NCBI GenBank assembly: GCA_015059945.1
Contig: SUZJ01000004.1
Span: 72,646 to 136,645 of the forward strand
Direction of reading: 5' to 3'
From: Rikenellaceae bacterium
Lineage (GTDB): Bacteria; Bacteroidota; Bacteroidia; Bacteroidales; Rikenellaceae
DNA length: 64,000 nucleotides
Made by a program: the position numbers and the translations under genes. How positions within the stretch are numbered: position 1 is the stretch's first letter; every line of letters begins with the position of its first letter. Shown one piece after another: positions 31,631 to 40,428 of the stretch. The notes beneath the pieces are model-generated. The model made no database searches. It was not told the DNA's origin and was given only the letters and a program-made list of their open reading frames with translations.

Positions 31631-32689
31631 CTATTTCACCCTCAGGCGTTGGCCAATGCGTATGGGGGTGCTGCTCTTGATACCATTCAAGCGACAGATT
31701 GCACCCACCGAAGTGCCATACTTGGCCGCAATCTTCGACAGGTTGTCGCCACTCTTGACCTTATAGTAAATTGCGTCATTTACGGTCGGCTTGGGCTTCT
31801 TGGCCACATCTTCGAGCGCCTCTACAATCTCTTCCGAACTGAGCGGATTACCATCCTTGTCGGTAAATACTCCATCCACATCGTCGTACTCTTCCAGCGC
31901 CTCGGTCATCTTCGACGACACATTGAAGTATCCCCTTTCGAGAACGTAGGTGTGGTATTTCAGCTCGCCCGTCGAGAAGTCGATAATCCTCTCGGGGTCG
32001 AAGGTCAGGTCGGCATACCTAACCTCAAAGTGCAGGTGGGGGCCGCTACTACGCCCCGAATTGCCACCAAAGCCAATCACTTGGCCCGCCTTGACGTAGT
32101 CGTTCACCGACACATTCAGCTTGCATAGGTGGCCATAGTAGGTTTCGAGGCCGTTTGGGTGGCGCAGGATGACCAGATAGCCATAACCGCCCGAGTTGTA
32201 ACGTGCATAGCGCACCTTGCCCTCGAAGGCTGCAAATATGGGCTCGCCCGTAGGCAGACCGATGTCTATACCCTTGTGCATACCCCTGCGGCGAGGGCCA
32301 TAGCGCGACGACACTCGGCCCAGTACGGGGATGTGGAAGTCGCCCAGCTTGTCGATGAGTTGTATCTCCATACTCTCAGGCAAGTCGCCCAGACTCACAT
32401 CGCGGTAGGCAAAGACCTCGTTGGTACGCCAATGGTCGCGAAAGACCTCTTGGTCGGCACGGCTCTCGTAGTCGGGATAGTAGTACTCCCAAGTATTGTT
32501 GGTATAGGTAATGATAAAGACGTTGGGCTCGGCTGTGGCAACGGTATCGATAGGCACTGCGGGCAGGTCTTCGTAGTGGTAGACCTTAGACCTCTGGCCA
32601 TAGGCCTCCGCTTGCGACCACACGACCGCAAAGAGCACAATCATCAACTTAAAGCAAAACTTCACTCTCACTACCCTACTATTCTTCAT
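31631..32689 (-). CDS. M23 metallopeptidase with C-terminal LysM domain
   Basis: HKGIDIGLPTGEPIFAAF, YYGHL, GPHLHFEVR, LysM YKVKSGDNLSKIAAKYGTSVGAICRLN; start at MKNSRVVRVK likely. Confidence 0.9.
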   Translation of the reverse strand: MKNSRVVRVKFCFKLMIVLFAVVWSQAEAYGQRSKVYHYEDLPAVPIDTVATAEPNVFIITYTNNTWEYYYPDYESRADQEVFRDHWRTNEVFAYRDVSLGDLPESMEIQLIDKLGDFHIPVLGRVSSRYGPRRRGMHKGIDIGLPTGEPIFAAFEGKVRYARYNSGGYGYLVILRHPNGLETYYGHLCKLNVSVNDYVKAGQVIGFGGNSGRSSGPHLHFEVRYADLTFDPERIIDFSTGELKYHTYVLERGYFNVSSKMTEALEEYDDVDGVFTDKDGNPLSSEEIVEALEDVAKKPKPTVNDAIYYKVKSGDNLSKIAAKYGTSVGAICRLNGIKSSTPIRIGQRLRVK

Positions 32690-33272
32690 TCTCAAACATT
32701 TCGGCAGCCTGACACAGTGCCTCATAGAACTCCTCGCCAAAACGCCTTATCAGTGGCTCGCGCATAGCCTTATAGAGCTTTACACCCTCGCGTTTGCCGC
32801 AGTCGAAGGCACACTTGCAGATGTTCCAGCGGTGGATATTCAGCCCATAATCGCCCGTTGCAAAGTGCTTAACCCTGATGGGATAGAGGTGGCACGAGAT
32901 GGGTTTCAGAAAGCTACACTTACCCTCGCGGTAGGCTCGCTCGATGGCGCAGAAGGTAATGCCATTCTCCTTGAACGAGTAGGCACACTCGGCCCCGTCA
33001 ATCAGTGGTGTAGTATAGTCGCCATCGACATCCACCACCATAAAGCCCTGGCTCTCCACAGCCTCGATGCCCTCGGCAGTCATATAGGGTTTATAGTTTG
33101 GGTACTCGTTTTCCAACTCATCAACCTCCTCAATCTCCAATGGAGCGCCCGAGTCACCCTCTACGCAGCACTCGCCCTTGCAGACCGCCAAGTCGCAGCA
33201 GAACTGCTCGGTAAGCAGGTCGGAGGCAATGATTTTGCCGTCAATCTCTATCATCGAAGGCCTAATTGTCAT
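32679..33272 (-). CDS. DUF3109-family cysteine-rich protein
   Basis: CCDLAVCKGECCVEGDSGAPL, CAYSF, FCAIERAY, CSFLKPISCHLYPIR, ICKCAFDCG. Confidence 0.85.
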   Translation of the reverse strand: MTIRPSMIEIDGKIIASDLLTEQFCCDLAVCKGECCVEGDSGAPLEIEEVDELENEYPNYKPYMTAEGIEAVESQGFMVVDVDGDYTTPLIDGAECAYSFKENGITFCAIERAYREGKCSFLKPISCHLYPIRVKHFATGDYGLNIHRWNICKCAFDCGKREGVKLYKAMREPLIRRFGEEFYEALCQAAEMFENEE

Positions 33273-34252
33273 AATGTATTGTCGATTATCAGGTTCAACA
33301 CCTCGGTCATAGTCATCCCCGCAGCCTTTATCTGCTTGGGCACAATACTACCTGCGCTCATACCCGGAATGGCGTTAATCTCAATCATATAGGGCTCGCC
33401 CTCGGGGGTAACGATAAAGTCCACTCGGGCCAAACCCCTGCAACGGCAGGCCTTATAGGCGGCCTCAGCATAGTCTTGCAGTGTGGTGGTCAGCTCGGGC
33501 GAAATCTGCGCAGGGGTAATCTCGTCGCTCATACCTGCGGTGTACTTGGCCTCGTAGTCGAAGAACTCGTTTTTGGCCACCACCTCGGTAACGGGAAAGC
33601 GGTAGAACTGCTCCTCGGTAGCCATCACTCCACAAGCGAACTCGCGACCAGCAATGAACTCCTCGACCAACACCTCGTCGCTCTCCTCAAAGGCGGCCAT
33701 AATTGCGGGCAGCACCTCCTCGGCGCTCTTAACCTTCGTAACGCCACAGCTACTGCCACTTGCGTTGGGCTTAACAAACAAGGGCAGGCCCAGCTCGGCC
33801 ACAATCATATCGGGGGCAATCCAATCCTCGGCCCCTATGAGCATACCCTTGGCCAGATTAACTCCCGTATGAGCCACCGCCCTCTTGGTCGAAATCTTGT
33901 CGAAAGTAATCACCGACGAGGTCATATCGCACGACGAGAAGGGCACACCCATCATCTCCAAGTAGCCCTGTATATGGCCATCCTCGCCAGGGGTGCCGTG
34001 AATCATCACAAAGGCGTAGTCAAAGACTACCTTCTGGTCCTCGACCGTAAGCGAAAAGTCGTTCAGATCGACGCCATACTCTTTGCCCTCGTTGCGGTAG
34101 GTAAAGTTGCGGTGATGAACGTCTATCAGCCACACATTATACCTCTGGTGGTCAAAGGCTTCGGCCACCTGTGCTGCACTGCCCAAGGCAATCTCGCGCT
34201 CCGACGAGTTGCCACCTGCCAGCAGTGCTATATTCAGTTTTGTGTTCTCCAT
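33269..34252 (-). CDS. ddl: D-alanine--D-alanine ligase
   Basis: LAGGNSSEREIALGSA, MIHGTPGEDG, EINAIPGMSAGSIVP. Confidence 0.95.
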   Translation of the reverse strand: MENTKLNIALLAGGNSSEREIALGSAAQVAEAFDHQRYNVWLIDVHHRNFTYRNEGKEYGVDLNDFSLTVEDQKVVFDYAFVMIHGTPGEDGHIQGYLEMMGVPFSSCDMTSSVITFDKISTKRAVAHTGVNLAKGMLIGAEDWIAPDMIVAELGLPLFVKPNASGSSCGVTKVKSAEEVLPAIMAAFEESDEVLVEEFIAGREFACGVMATEEQFYRFPVTEVVAKNEFFDYEAKYTAGMSDEITPAQISPELTTTLQDYAEAAYKACRCRGLARVDFIVTPEGEPYMIEINAIPGMSAGSIVPKQIKAAGMTMTEVLNLIIDNTL

Positions 34253-34276
34253 TGTTAAACTATTATTTCTCTACTA

Positions 34277-35023
34277 CTATGGGTTGTAATAATCTTTGTG
34301 ACGGAAGGCCAGAATCTCGTCTATCATCGTGAGCCACTGACCGGCCTCCTCATTGTCGGGCGCAAGTCGCAGCACCTCGCCAAAGTGGTTCATTGCCGCC
34401 CCGAAATCGCTACGGGCATAGGCCTCTTTGCCTGCCGCAAGGGCCTGTTCTACGCTATTTTGTTCCATATAAAGTTTGTGTTTTTCGATATACTCTGCCA
34501 CTCGTGGGGGTACCTCATCCTGCCACGCTTCGCCACTGCCAATCAGCTCTCTCACCCGAGTAGACGACACGCTCATCTTAGGTGCCCCGTCAAGCATCAC
34601 AAAGGGCTCGCCGAAGTGGTCATCCTCTCCTCGTGGGTAAATCAGTATCTTATTCTCGGTCATCAGCCTCTTGCCCTCGCGCCACGTGTGGATAGTAGCT
34701 GCCACATCGCCACCTCCCAGCAGAGCAAACTCCTCATCTGGATAACGCTCGCGCAGGGTGTCGATAGTATTTACCGTATACGAAGGTCTTGGCAGCGAGA
34801 ACTCTACGTCGCACACCTCCACACCCTCAAACTCCTCTACCGCAAGCCTTGCCATAGCCAGACGGTGCTCTTCGGGGGCCAGCTGGCTGCTCTGCTTATG
34901 CGGATTCTGGGGCGAGACCACCAGCCACACCTTGTCGGCCAGTCCCTGCTCCACTACGTAGCGAGCCACGCTTATATGCCCCTTGTGTATGGGGTTGAAC
35001 GAGCCAAAGTAGAGAGCAATCAT
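34277..35023 (-). CDS. nadD: Nicotinate-nucleotide adenylyltransferase with C-terminal TPR-like extension
   Basis: ALYFGSFNPIHKGHISVARYV, SSTRVRELI; tail AAGKEAYARSDFGAAMNHFGEVLRLAPDNEEAGQWLTMIDEI. Confidence 0.9.
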   Translation of the reverse strand: MIALYFGSFNPIHKGHISVARYVVEQGLADKVWLVVSPQNPHKQSSQLAPEEHRLAMARLAVEEFEGVEVCDVEFSLPRPSYTVNTIDTLRERYPDEEFALLGGGDVAATIHTWREGKRLMTENKILIYPRGEDDHFGEPFVMLDGAPKMSVSSTRVRELIGSGEAWQDEVPPRVAEYIEKHKLYMEQNSVEQALAAGKEAYARSDFGAAMNHFGEVLRLAPDNEEAGQWLTMIDEILAFRHKDYYNP

Positions 35024-35030
35024 ACCGAGG

Positions 35031-35050
35031 GAGAATTGAGAATTGAAAAT
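35031..35050. repeat. Short GAGAATT-type heptamer array between gmk and nadD
   Basis: GAGAATTGAGAATTGAAAAT. Confidence 0.6.
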
Positions 35051-35064
35051 GGTCAGTTGTGGTA

Positions 35065-35628
35065 TTAGTCGGCCAAGAAAGTGGTTACTATCTGTTCGAC
35101 CTCGGCAACTGCCGCATCCAAGTTGTCATTCACTACGGTCTTGTCGAACTGGGGCGCATAGCTTAGCTCCTCGGCAGCCTTAGCAACACGCTGTTCAATC
35201 TTCTCGGGCGAGTCGGTAGCTCGGCCCACCAGCCTATTGCGCAGCTCGTCAATCGAGGGAGGCATAACAAAAATCGACAGTGCCTGGTCGCCAAAAATGC
35301 TCTTGAGCCTTACGCCACCCTTCACATCCACATCGAACAGAATGGTGTGGCCCTGAGCCCAGATGCGCTCCAGTTCGCTCTTCAGGGTGCCATACTTGGT
35401 ACCAGCATAGACCTCTTCCCACTCCACAAAGCTATCCTCGGCAATGGCCCTATCGAACTCCTCTGCCGAGAGGAAATAGTAGTCGTGGCCGTGTTGCTCA
35501 ACCCCGCGAGGGGCACGCGAAGTGGCCGAAATCGAAAACTCCAACCCTGGGATGGTCTGCATAATGCGACGCACGATTGTGGTCTTGCCCGAGCCCGAAG
35601 GGGCCGAGAATATAATCAGTTTGCCCAT
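35065..35628 (-). CDS. gmk: Guanylate kinase
   Basis: IIFSAPSGSGKTTIVRRIM, SISATSRAPRG. Confidence 0.96.
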   Translation of the reverse strand: MGKLIIFSAPSGSGKTTIVRRIMQTIPGLEFSISATSRAPRGVEQHGHDYYFLSAEEFDRAIAEDSFVEWEEVYAGTKYGTLKSELERIWAQGHTILFDVDVKGGVRLKSIFGDQALSIFVMPPSIDELRNRLVGRATDSPEKIEQRVAKAAEELSYAPQFDKTVVNDNLDAAVAEVEQIVTTFLAD

Positions 35629-35633
35629 AGTGC

Positions 35634-36518
35634 CTACAATATATTGAGTACCTGCTCTTTAATCTTTTCGAGCTCGTCTTTCATCTTCACTACCAATATC
35701 TGCATCTCCGAGTCGTTGGCCTTAGAGCCCATAGTGTTAATCTCGCGCCCCATCTCTTGTGCCACAAAGCCCAACTTACGGCCCACGCCATCCTCCTCGG
35801 CTGCCACCTGGCGGAAGTAGTCGCAGTGTTTATCCAGACGCACCTTCTCCTCGGTAATGTCCAACTTCTCGATATAGAAAATCATCTCCTGTTCGAGTCG
35901 GTTGGCATCATAGGCCACGCCACACTGGTTCATATGGTCTACAATGCGCTGTTTGATAACCTCGGTACGGCGCTGCTCAAATGGAATAACAGCCTGTTTG
36001 TAGCCCTGAATGAGGTCTACCCTATGGAGCAGGTCGGCAATCAGTATCTCGCCCTCGTGCTGACGGAAGGCATCGTGGCGGGCCAAAGCCTCATCGACAG
36101 CCTGCATCAAGACAGCCAACTCCTCGTCGCTAACAGCCTCGACCTCGGTAGCCACAACCTCGGGTATACGCATAATCGAGCTGAGCACCTGAGCCTGCAC
36201 GTGTTCGCCACAGCCCAAGCCCGAAGCGGCAGCCAGCCCCATCAGTTCGGCCGAGTAACTGCGGAAAAGTTCCTTGTTGATATTGAGTGCACTCTCTTTG
36301 GTGGCGGTATTCTCGACCGTAACGAAGATATCACACTTGCCACGCCCGAGCACCTTGGCAGCACGATTGCGAATCTCAAACTCGGCCTGGCGATAGCGCG
36401 CGGGCATCTTGACCGACAAATCGAGCTGTTTGCCATTGAGCGAGCGTGTCTCTACGCAGATTTTGCGTCCTGAAATAGTGATTTCGGCCTTACCGAAACC
36501 TGTCATTGATTTTACCAT
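35634..36518 (-). CDS. yicC: YicC-family endoribonuclease
   Basis: MVKSMTGFGKAEI; C-terminal LGFVAQEMGREINTMGSKAND. Confidence 0.94.
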   Translation of the reverse strand: MVKSMTGFGKAEITISGRKICVETRSLNGKQLDLSVKMPARYRQAEFEIRNRAAKVLGRGKCDIFVTVENTATKESALNINKELFRSYSAELMGLAAASGLGCGEHVQAQVLSSIMRIPEVVATEVEAVSDEELAVLMQAVDEALARHDAFRQHEGEILIADLLHRVDLIQGYKQAVIPFEQRRTEVIKQRIVDHMNQCGVAYDANRLEQEMIFYIEKLDITEEKVRLDKHCDYFRQVAAEEDGVGRKLGFVAQEMGREINTMGSKANDSEMQILVVKMKDELEKIKEQVLNIL

Positions 36519-36544
36519 CCGTGATAAGTATTTATTTCAACCTA

Positions 36545-36552
36545 CAAAGATA
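36545..36552 (-). promoter_or_regulatory. -7 promoter element for yicC
   Basis: CAAAGATA (TATCTTTG on minus strand), 27 bp upstream of ATG. Confidence 0.55.
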
Positions 36553-36621
36553 AACTATTTTTTCTACACAATGAAATATGAAATAATAAACAAATAGTTT
36601 GTTTTACTCTGAAATAAAATG

Positions 36622-36629
36622 TATATTTG
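36622..36629 (+). promoter_or_regulatory. -7 promoter element for serC
   Basis: TATATTTG matches TAnnTTTG. Confidence 0.5.
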
Positions 36630-36695
36630 CGGATGACAAATTATGATTTGTAAGAATTTCACAAAACAATACTAACACATTAACCTAAAAACACA

Positions 36696-37766
36696 ATGGT
36701 AAAACACAATTTCAACGCAGGACCTTCGGTATTGCCCGAGGTAGTAATCAAAAAAGCTGCAGAGGCAGTTTTGGATTTCAATGGTAGCGGTTTGTCGATA
36801 CTGTCGATTTCGCACCGTACAAAAGAGTTTGACGCTGTAATGGACGAGGCCAAAGCTCTGTTCCGTGAGCTGTTGGAGATTCCCGACAACTACCAGATTT
36901 TCTTTGTTGGTGGTGGCGCAAGCACTCAGTTCTTCCAGATTCCTTACAACTTCTTGGGCACCAAAGCTGCTTATGTAAACACCGGCGTTTGGACCAAAAA
37001 GGCTATCAAAGAGGCTAAACTCTTTGGCGAGGTAGAGGTTATCGCCAGCGGCGAGGAGAGCAACTTCTCGGCTATTCCAAAGGGCTACACCATCCCTACC
37101 GATTGTGACTATCTCTACACCTGTATGAACAACACCATCTACGGTACCGAGAACCACATCGACATCGACTCGCCCATTCCTCACATCTGCGATATGAGCT
37201 CGGACATCCTGAGCCACCCCGTTGACGTGTCGAAATATGCTATCATCTATGGTGGCGCACAGAAGAACTTGGCTCCCGCAGGTGTAACCTTCGTTATCAT
37301 CCGCGACGATATGTTGGAGAAGGTTGTTCGCCAGGTACCCAGTATGGTTAATCCCAAAACCCACGTAGACAACAACTCGATGTTCAATACTCCTCCCGTA
37401 TTCCCCATCTACGTACTGATGGAGACCTTGCGCTGGATGAAGAGCATCGGTGGTATGAAAGAGATGTACCGTCGCAACTGCGAGAAGGCCGAGCTGCTCT
37501 ACAACGAGATCGACCGCAACAAACTCTTCCGTGGTACCGCTGCTAAGGAAGACCGCTCGAGGATGAACATCTGCTTCGTTATGAACCCCGAGTACGAGGA
37601 GTTGGCAGGCGAGTTTATGGAGTTTGCTAAGGCTCGTGGTATGGTCGGCATCAAGGGCCACCGCTTGGTTGGTGGTTTCCGCGCCAGCTGCTACAACGCT
37701 CTGCCCGTAGAGAGCGTGAAGGCTCTGGTTGAGTGTATGCAGGAGTTTGAGAAGCTGCACGCTTAA
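36696..37766 (+). CDS. serC: 3-phosphoserine/phosphohydroxythreonine aminotransferase
   Basis: [34 protein letters not shown]. Confidence 0.96.
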   Translation: MVKHNFNAGPSVLPEVVIKKAAEAVLDFNGSGLSILSISHRTKEFDAVMDEAKALFRELLEIPDNYQIFFVGGGASTQFFQIPYNFLGTKAAYVNTGVWTKKAIKEAKLFGEVEVIASGEESNFSAIPKGYTIPTDCDYLYTCMNNTIYGTENHIDIDSPIPHICDMSSDILSHPVDVSKYAIIYGGAQKNLAPAGVTFVIIRDDMLEKVVRQVPSMVNPKTHVDNNSMFNTPPVFPIYVLMETLRWMKSIGGMKEMYRRNCEKAELLYNEIDRNKLFRGTAAKEDRSRMNICFVMNPEYEELAGEFMEFAKARGMVGIKGHRLVGGFRASCYNALPVESVKALVECMQEFEKLHA

Positions 37767-37821
37767 TAGGCCTACTGACCAAAAACGAGTAGATAAATTG
37801 ACTTTATACCTATAACTATAT

Positions 37822-37906
37822 ATAGAAGTCCACAGCCTACACTATGCCCACAATCGTTTCACATATATATGAGGAACCTGTCAAGCATAAGGTTGTGGAC
37901 TTCTAT
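37822..37906 (+). promoter_or_regulatory. Structured leader: 16-bp long-range stem in the serA upstream region
   Basis: 5' arm ATAGAAGTCCACAGCC (37822-37837), 3' arm GGTTGTGGACTTCTAT (37891-37906), one G-U wobble; start codon at 37922. Confidence 0.6.
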
Positions 37907-37921
37907 GCCTTAATAGAACCT

Positions 37922-38845
37922 ATGAAAGTATTAGTTGCAACCGAAAAACCCTTCGCAAAGAAAGCCGTTGACGCTATTCGCGAAGTAGTAGAGGGCGCAG
38001 GTTATGAGCTGGCCCTGTTGGAGAAATATACCGATAAGGCAGAGCTATTGGCTGCCGTTAAGGATGCCGATGCGCTGATTGTACGCAGCGACAAGGTTAC
38101 GGCCGAGGTTATTGCTGCTGCCGAGCAGTTGAAGATTGTAGTAAGGGCCGGTGCTGGCTACGACAACGTAGATTGCGCTGCTGCAACCGAGAGGGGTATT
38201 GTGGTTATGAACACCCCTGGTCAGAATGCTAACGCTGTTGCCGAGTTGGCTCTGGGCCTGATGATTTATATGTCGCGCAACACCTTCAAACCCGGTACTG
38301 GTAAGGAGTTGAGCGGCAAAAAGCTGGGTATCCACGGCTTTGGCGCCATTGGCCAGATTGTAGGCCGTTATGGTAAGGCTCTGGGTATGGACGTATACGC
38401 TCTGTCGCCCTCGATTACCGACGAGAGCATCTTTGAGCAGAACGGTGCCAAGAGAGTTGCTACCGCCGAGGAGCTCTACTCTACCTGCGACTACATCTCG
38501 CTGCACATCCCCGCCAAGCCCCAGAACATCAAGTTCGTAGGCAAAGCTCTGTTGGAGAGCATGCCCAAGGGCGCTATTCTCGTAAACACCGCCCGCAAGG
38601 AGGTCGTAAACGAGGAGGAGTTGGCCGAGGTATTTGCCGTAAGGGAGGACCTGAAATATGCTACCGACATTGCTGCTGCATCGCAGGCCGAGCTGAACGA
38701 GAAGTTTGGCAATAGGGTTTTCGCTACACCCAAGAAACAGGGTGCCGAGACTGCCGAGGCTAACTACAACGCTGCCAAAGCTGCCGCAAGTCAGATTGTT
38801 GACTTCTTCGTAAACGGCAACCGCAAATTCCAGGTGAACAAATAG
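37922..38845 (+). CDS. serA: D-3-phosphoglycerate dehydrogenase-like
   Basis: MKVLVATEKPFAKKAV; LGIHGFGAIGQIVGRYG Rossmann; adjacent to serC. The longer ORF start (37844) overlaps the leader stem. Confidence 0.88.
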   Translation: MKVLVATEKPFAKKAVDAIREVVEGAGYELALLEKYTDKAELLAAVKDADALIVRSDKVTAEVIAAAEQLKIVVRAGAGYDNVDCAAATERGIVVMNTPGQNANAVAELALGLMIYMSRNTFKPGTGKELSGKKLGIHGFGAIGQIVGRYGKALGMDVYALSPSITDESIFEQNGAKRVATAEELYSTCDYISLHIPAKPQNIKFVGKALLESMPKGAILVNTARKEVVNEEELAEVFAVREDLKYATDIAAASQAELNEKFGNRVFATPKKQGAETAEANYNAAKAAASQIVDFFVNGNRKFQVNK

Positions 38846-38878
38846 ACACTAAACGTACACACAGCACACAATAAAGCT

Positions 38879-40114
38879 ATGGTAAAGATTAAAGCATTTT
38901 GTGGTGTACGTCCACCACAGGCATTGGCAGCCGAGGTTGCATCGCGCCCCTATGACGTGCTCAACTCGGTAGAGGCTAAGGCCGAGGCAGGCGAGAAGAG
39001 TCTGCTGCACATCATCAAGCCCGAGATTGACTTTGACCCCATTATCGACGAGCACGACGAGGCTGTATATGCCAAAGCTGTCGAGAACTACAAGGGTTGG
39101 AAGGCCAACAAGTGGCTCGTGAAGGAGGAGAAAGAGTGCTACTACATCTACGCCCAGACTATGAACGGCAAGAGGCAGTATGGTCTGGTTGCTTGCTGCC
39201 ACTTTGAGGACTACCTGGAGGGGCGCATCAAAAAGCACGAGCTCACCAGGGCCGACAAAGAGGAGGATAGGATGAAACACGTAAGGGCACAGAGCGCTAA
39301 CTTAGAGCCCGTATTCTTCGCCTACCCCGAGAGGGCCGATATGAACGCCATTGTAGACCGCATCATCGCTGGCGAGCCCCAATATGACTTTGTGAGCGAG
39401 GATGGCGTAGGCCACACCTTGTGGCTGATTGATGGCGACGAGGATATCAAGAACATTACCGCCATCTTTGAGCAGATACCCGCTCTGTATGTTGCCGACG
39501 GCCACCACCGTACCGCAGCAGCCGCAAGGGTTGGCGAGGAGAGGATGAAAGCCAATCCTAATCACACCGGCGAGGAGGAGTACTGCTACTTCTTGGCAGT
39601 TATCTTCCCCGGCGAGCAGCTCAACATCATCGACTACAACCGCGTGGTTAAGGACCTGAACGGACTGAGCAAAGAGGAGTTCCTGGCAGCCGTAGCCGAG
39701 GACTTTGTGGTAGAGGAGAAGGGCACAGATATCTACAAGCCCAATGCTCTGCACAACTTTGGCCTCTATCTCGACGGCAAGTGGTACTCGATGACCGCCA
39801 AAGAGGGCACTTACGACGACAGCGACCCAATCGGCGTATTGGACGTAACTGTATTGTCGAACTTGGTACTGGACAAGGTACTGGGCATCAAAGATCTGCG
39901 TAGGGACAAACGCATCGACTTTGTGGGCGGTATCCGCGGTCTGGGCGAGTTGCAGAAGAGGGTTGATAGTGGCGAGATGAAGGTTGCCTTTGCGCTCTAT
40001 CCCGTATCGATGCAGCAGCTCATCGACATTGCCGACAGCGGCAACATTATGCCTCCCAAGACCACTTGGTTTGAGCCCAAACTCAGGAGCGGTGTGGTAA
40101 TCCACGAGTTTTAG
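38879..40114 (+). CDS. DUF1015-family protein
   Basis: IKAFCGVRPPQALAAEVASRPYDVLNSVEA, ADGHHRTAAAARV. Confidence 0.9.
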   Translation: MVKIKAFCGVRPPQALAAEVASRPYDVLNSVEAKAEAGEKSLLHIIKPEIDFDPIIDEHDEAVYAKAVENYKGWKANKWLVKEEKECYYIYAQTMNGKRQYGLVACCHFEDYLEGRIKKHELTRADKEEDRMKHVRAQSANLEPVFFAYPERADMNAIVDRIIAGEPQYDFVSEDGVGHTLWLIDGDEDIKNITAIFEQIPALYVADGHHRTAAAARVGEERMKANPNHTGEEEYCYFLAVIFPGEQLNIIDYNRVVKDLNGLSKEEFLAAVAEDFVVEEKGTDIYKPNALHNFGLYLDGKWYSMTAKEGTYDDSDPIGVLDVTVLSNLVLDKVLGIKDLRRDKRIDFVGGIRGLGELQKRVDSGEMKVAFALYPVSMQQLIDIADSGNIMPPKTTWFEPKLRSGVVIHEF

Positions 40115-40198
40115 AGAGAGAACTGTATTGCACAAGTACAGAGAGAGATATTTTACGAAAAAACAAACCAAAAACTAACCATTTTTAATACAAAAAGT

Positions 40199-40426
40199 AT
40201 GGCAAAGATTAAGGGAACAATCGTTGTTGATACCGAGCGCTGCAAAGGCTGCGAGGTATGTGTTGCCTCTTGCCCCTGCGACGTGTTGGCCCTCTCGCCC
40301 AGCGTCAATGGCAAAGGCTACCACTATGCCCATATGGCTAACCCCGATAGTTGTACAGGCTGCGCAAGCTGTGCAATTATTTGCCCCGACACTTGTATCA
40401 CAGTTTACAGACAAAAATTCGAGTAG
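40199..40426 (+). CDS. 2-oxoacid:ferredoxin oxidoreductase delta subunit (2x[4Fe-4S] ferredoxin)
   Basis: CKGCEVCVASCPCDVL and CTGCASCAIICPDTC. Confidence 0.92.
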   Translation: MAKIKGTIVVDTERCKGCEVCVASCPCDVLALSPSVNGKGYHYAHMANPDSCTGCASCAIICPDTCITVYRQKFE

Positions 40427-40428
40427 CT

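Noticed and set aside
37844-37921. N-terminal extension of serA from ATG 37844
   Set aside because: Extension overlaps the leader stem and has no similarity to SerA; ATG at 37922 gives the canonical MKVLVATEKP start.
40351-40428. N-terminal extension of korA from 40351
   Set aside because: Overlaps the ferredoxin subunit gene; ATG at 40429 gives the expected start.
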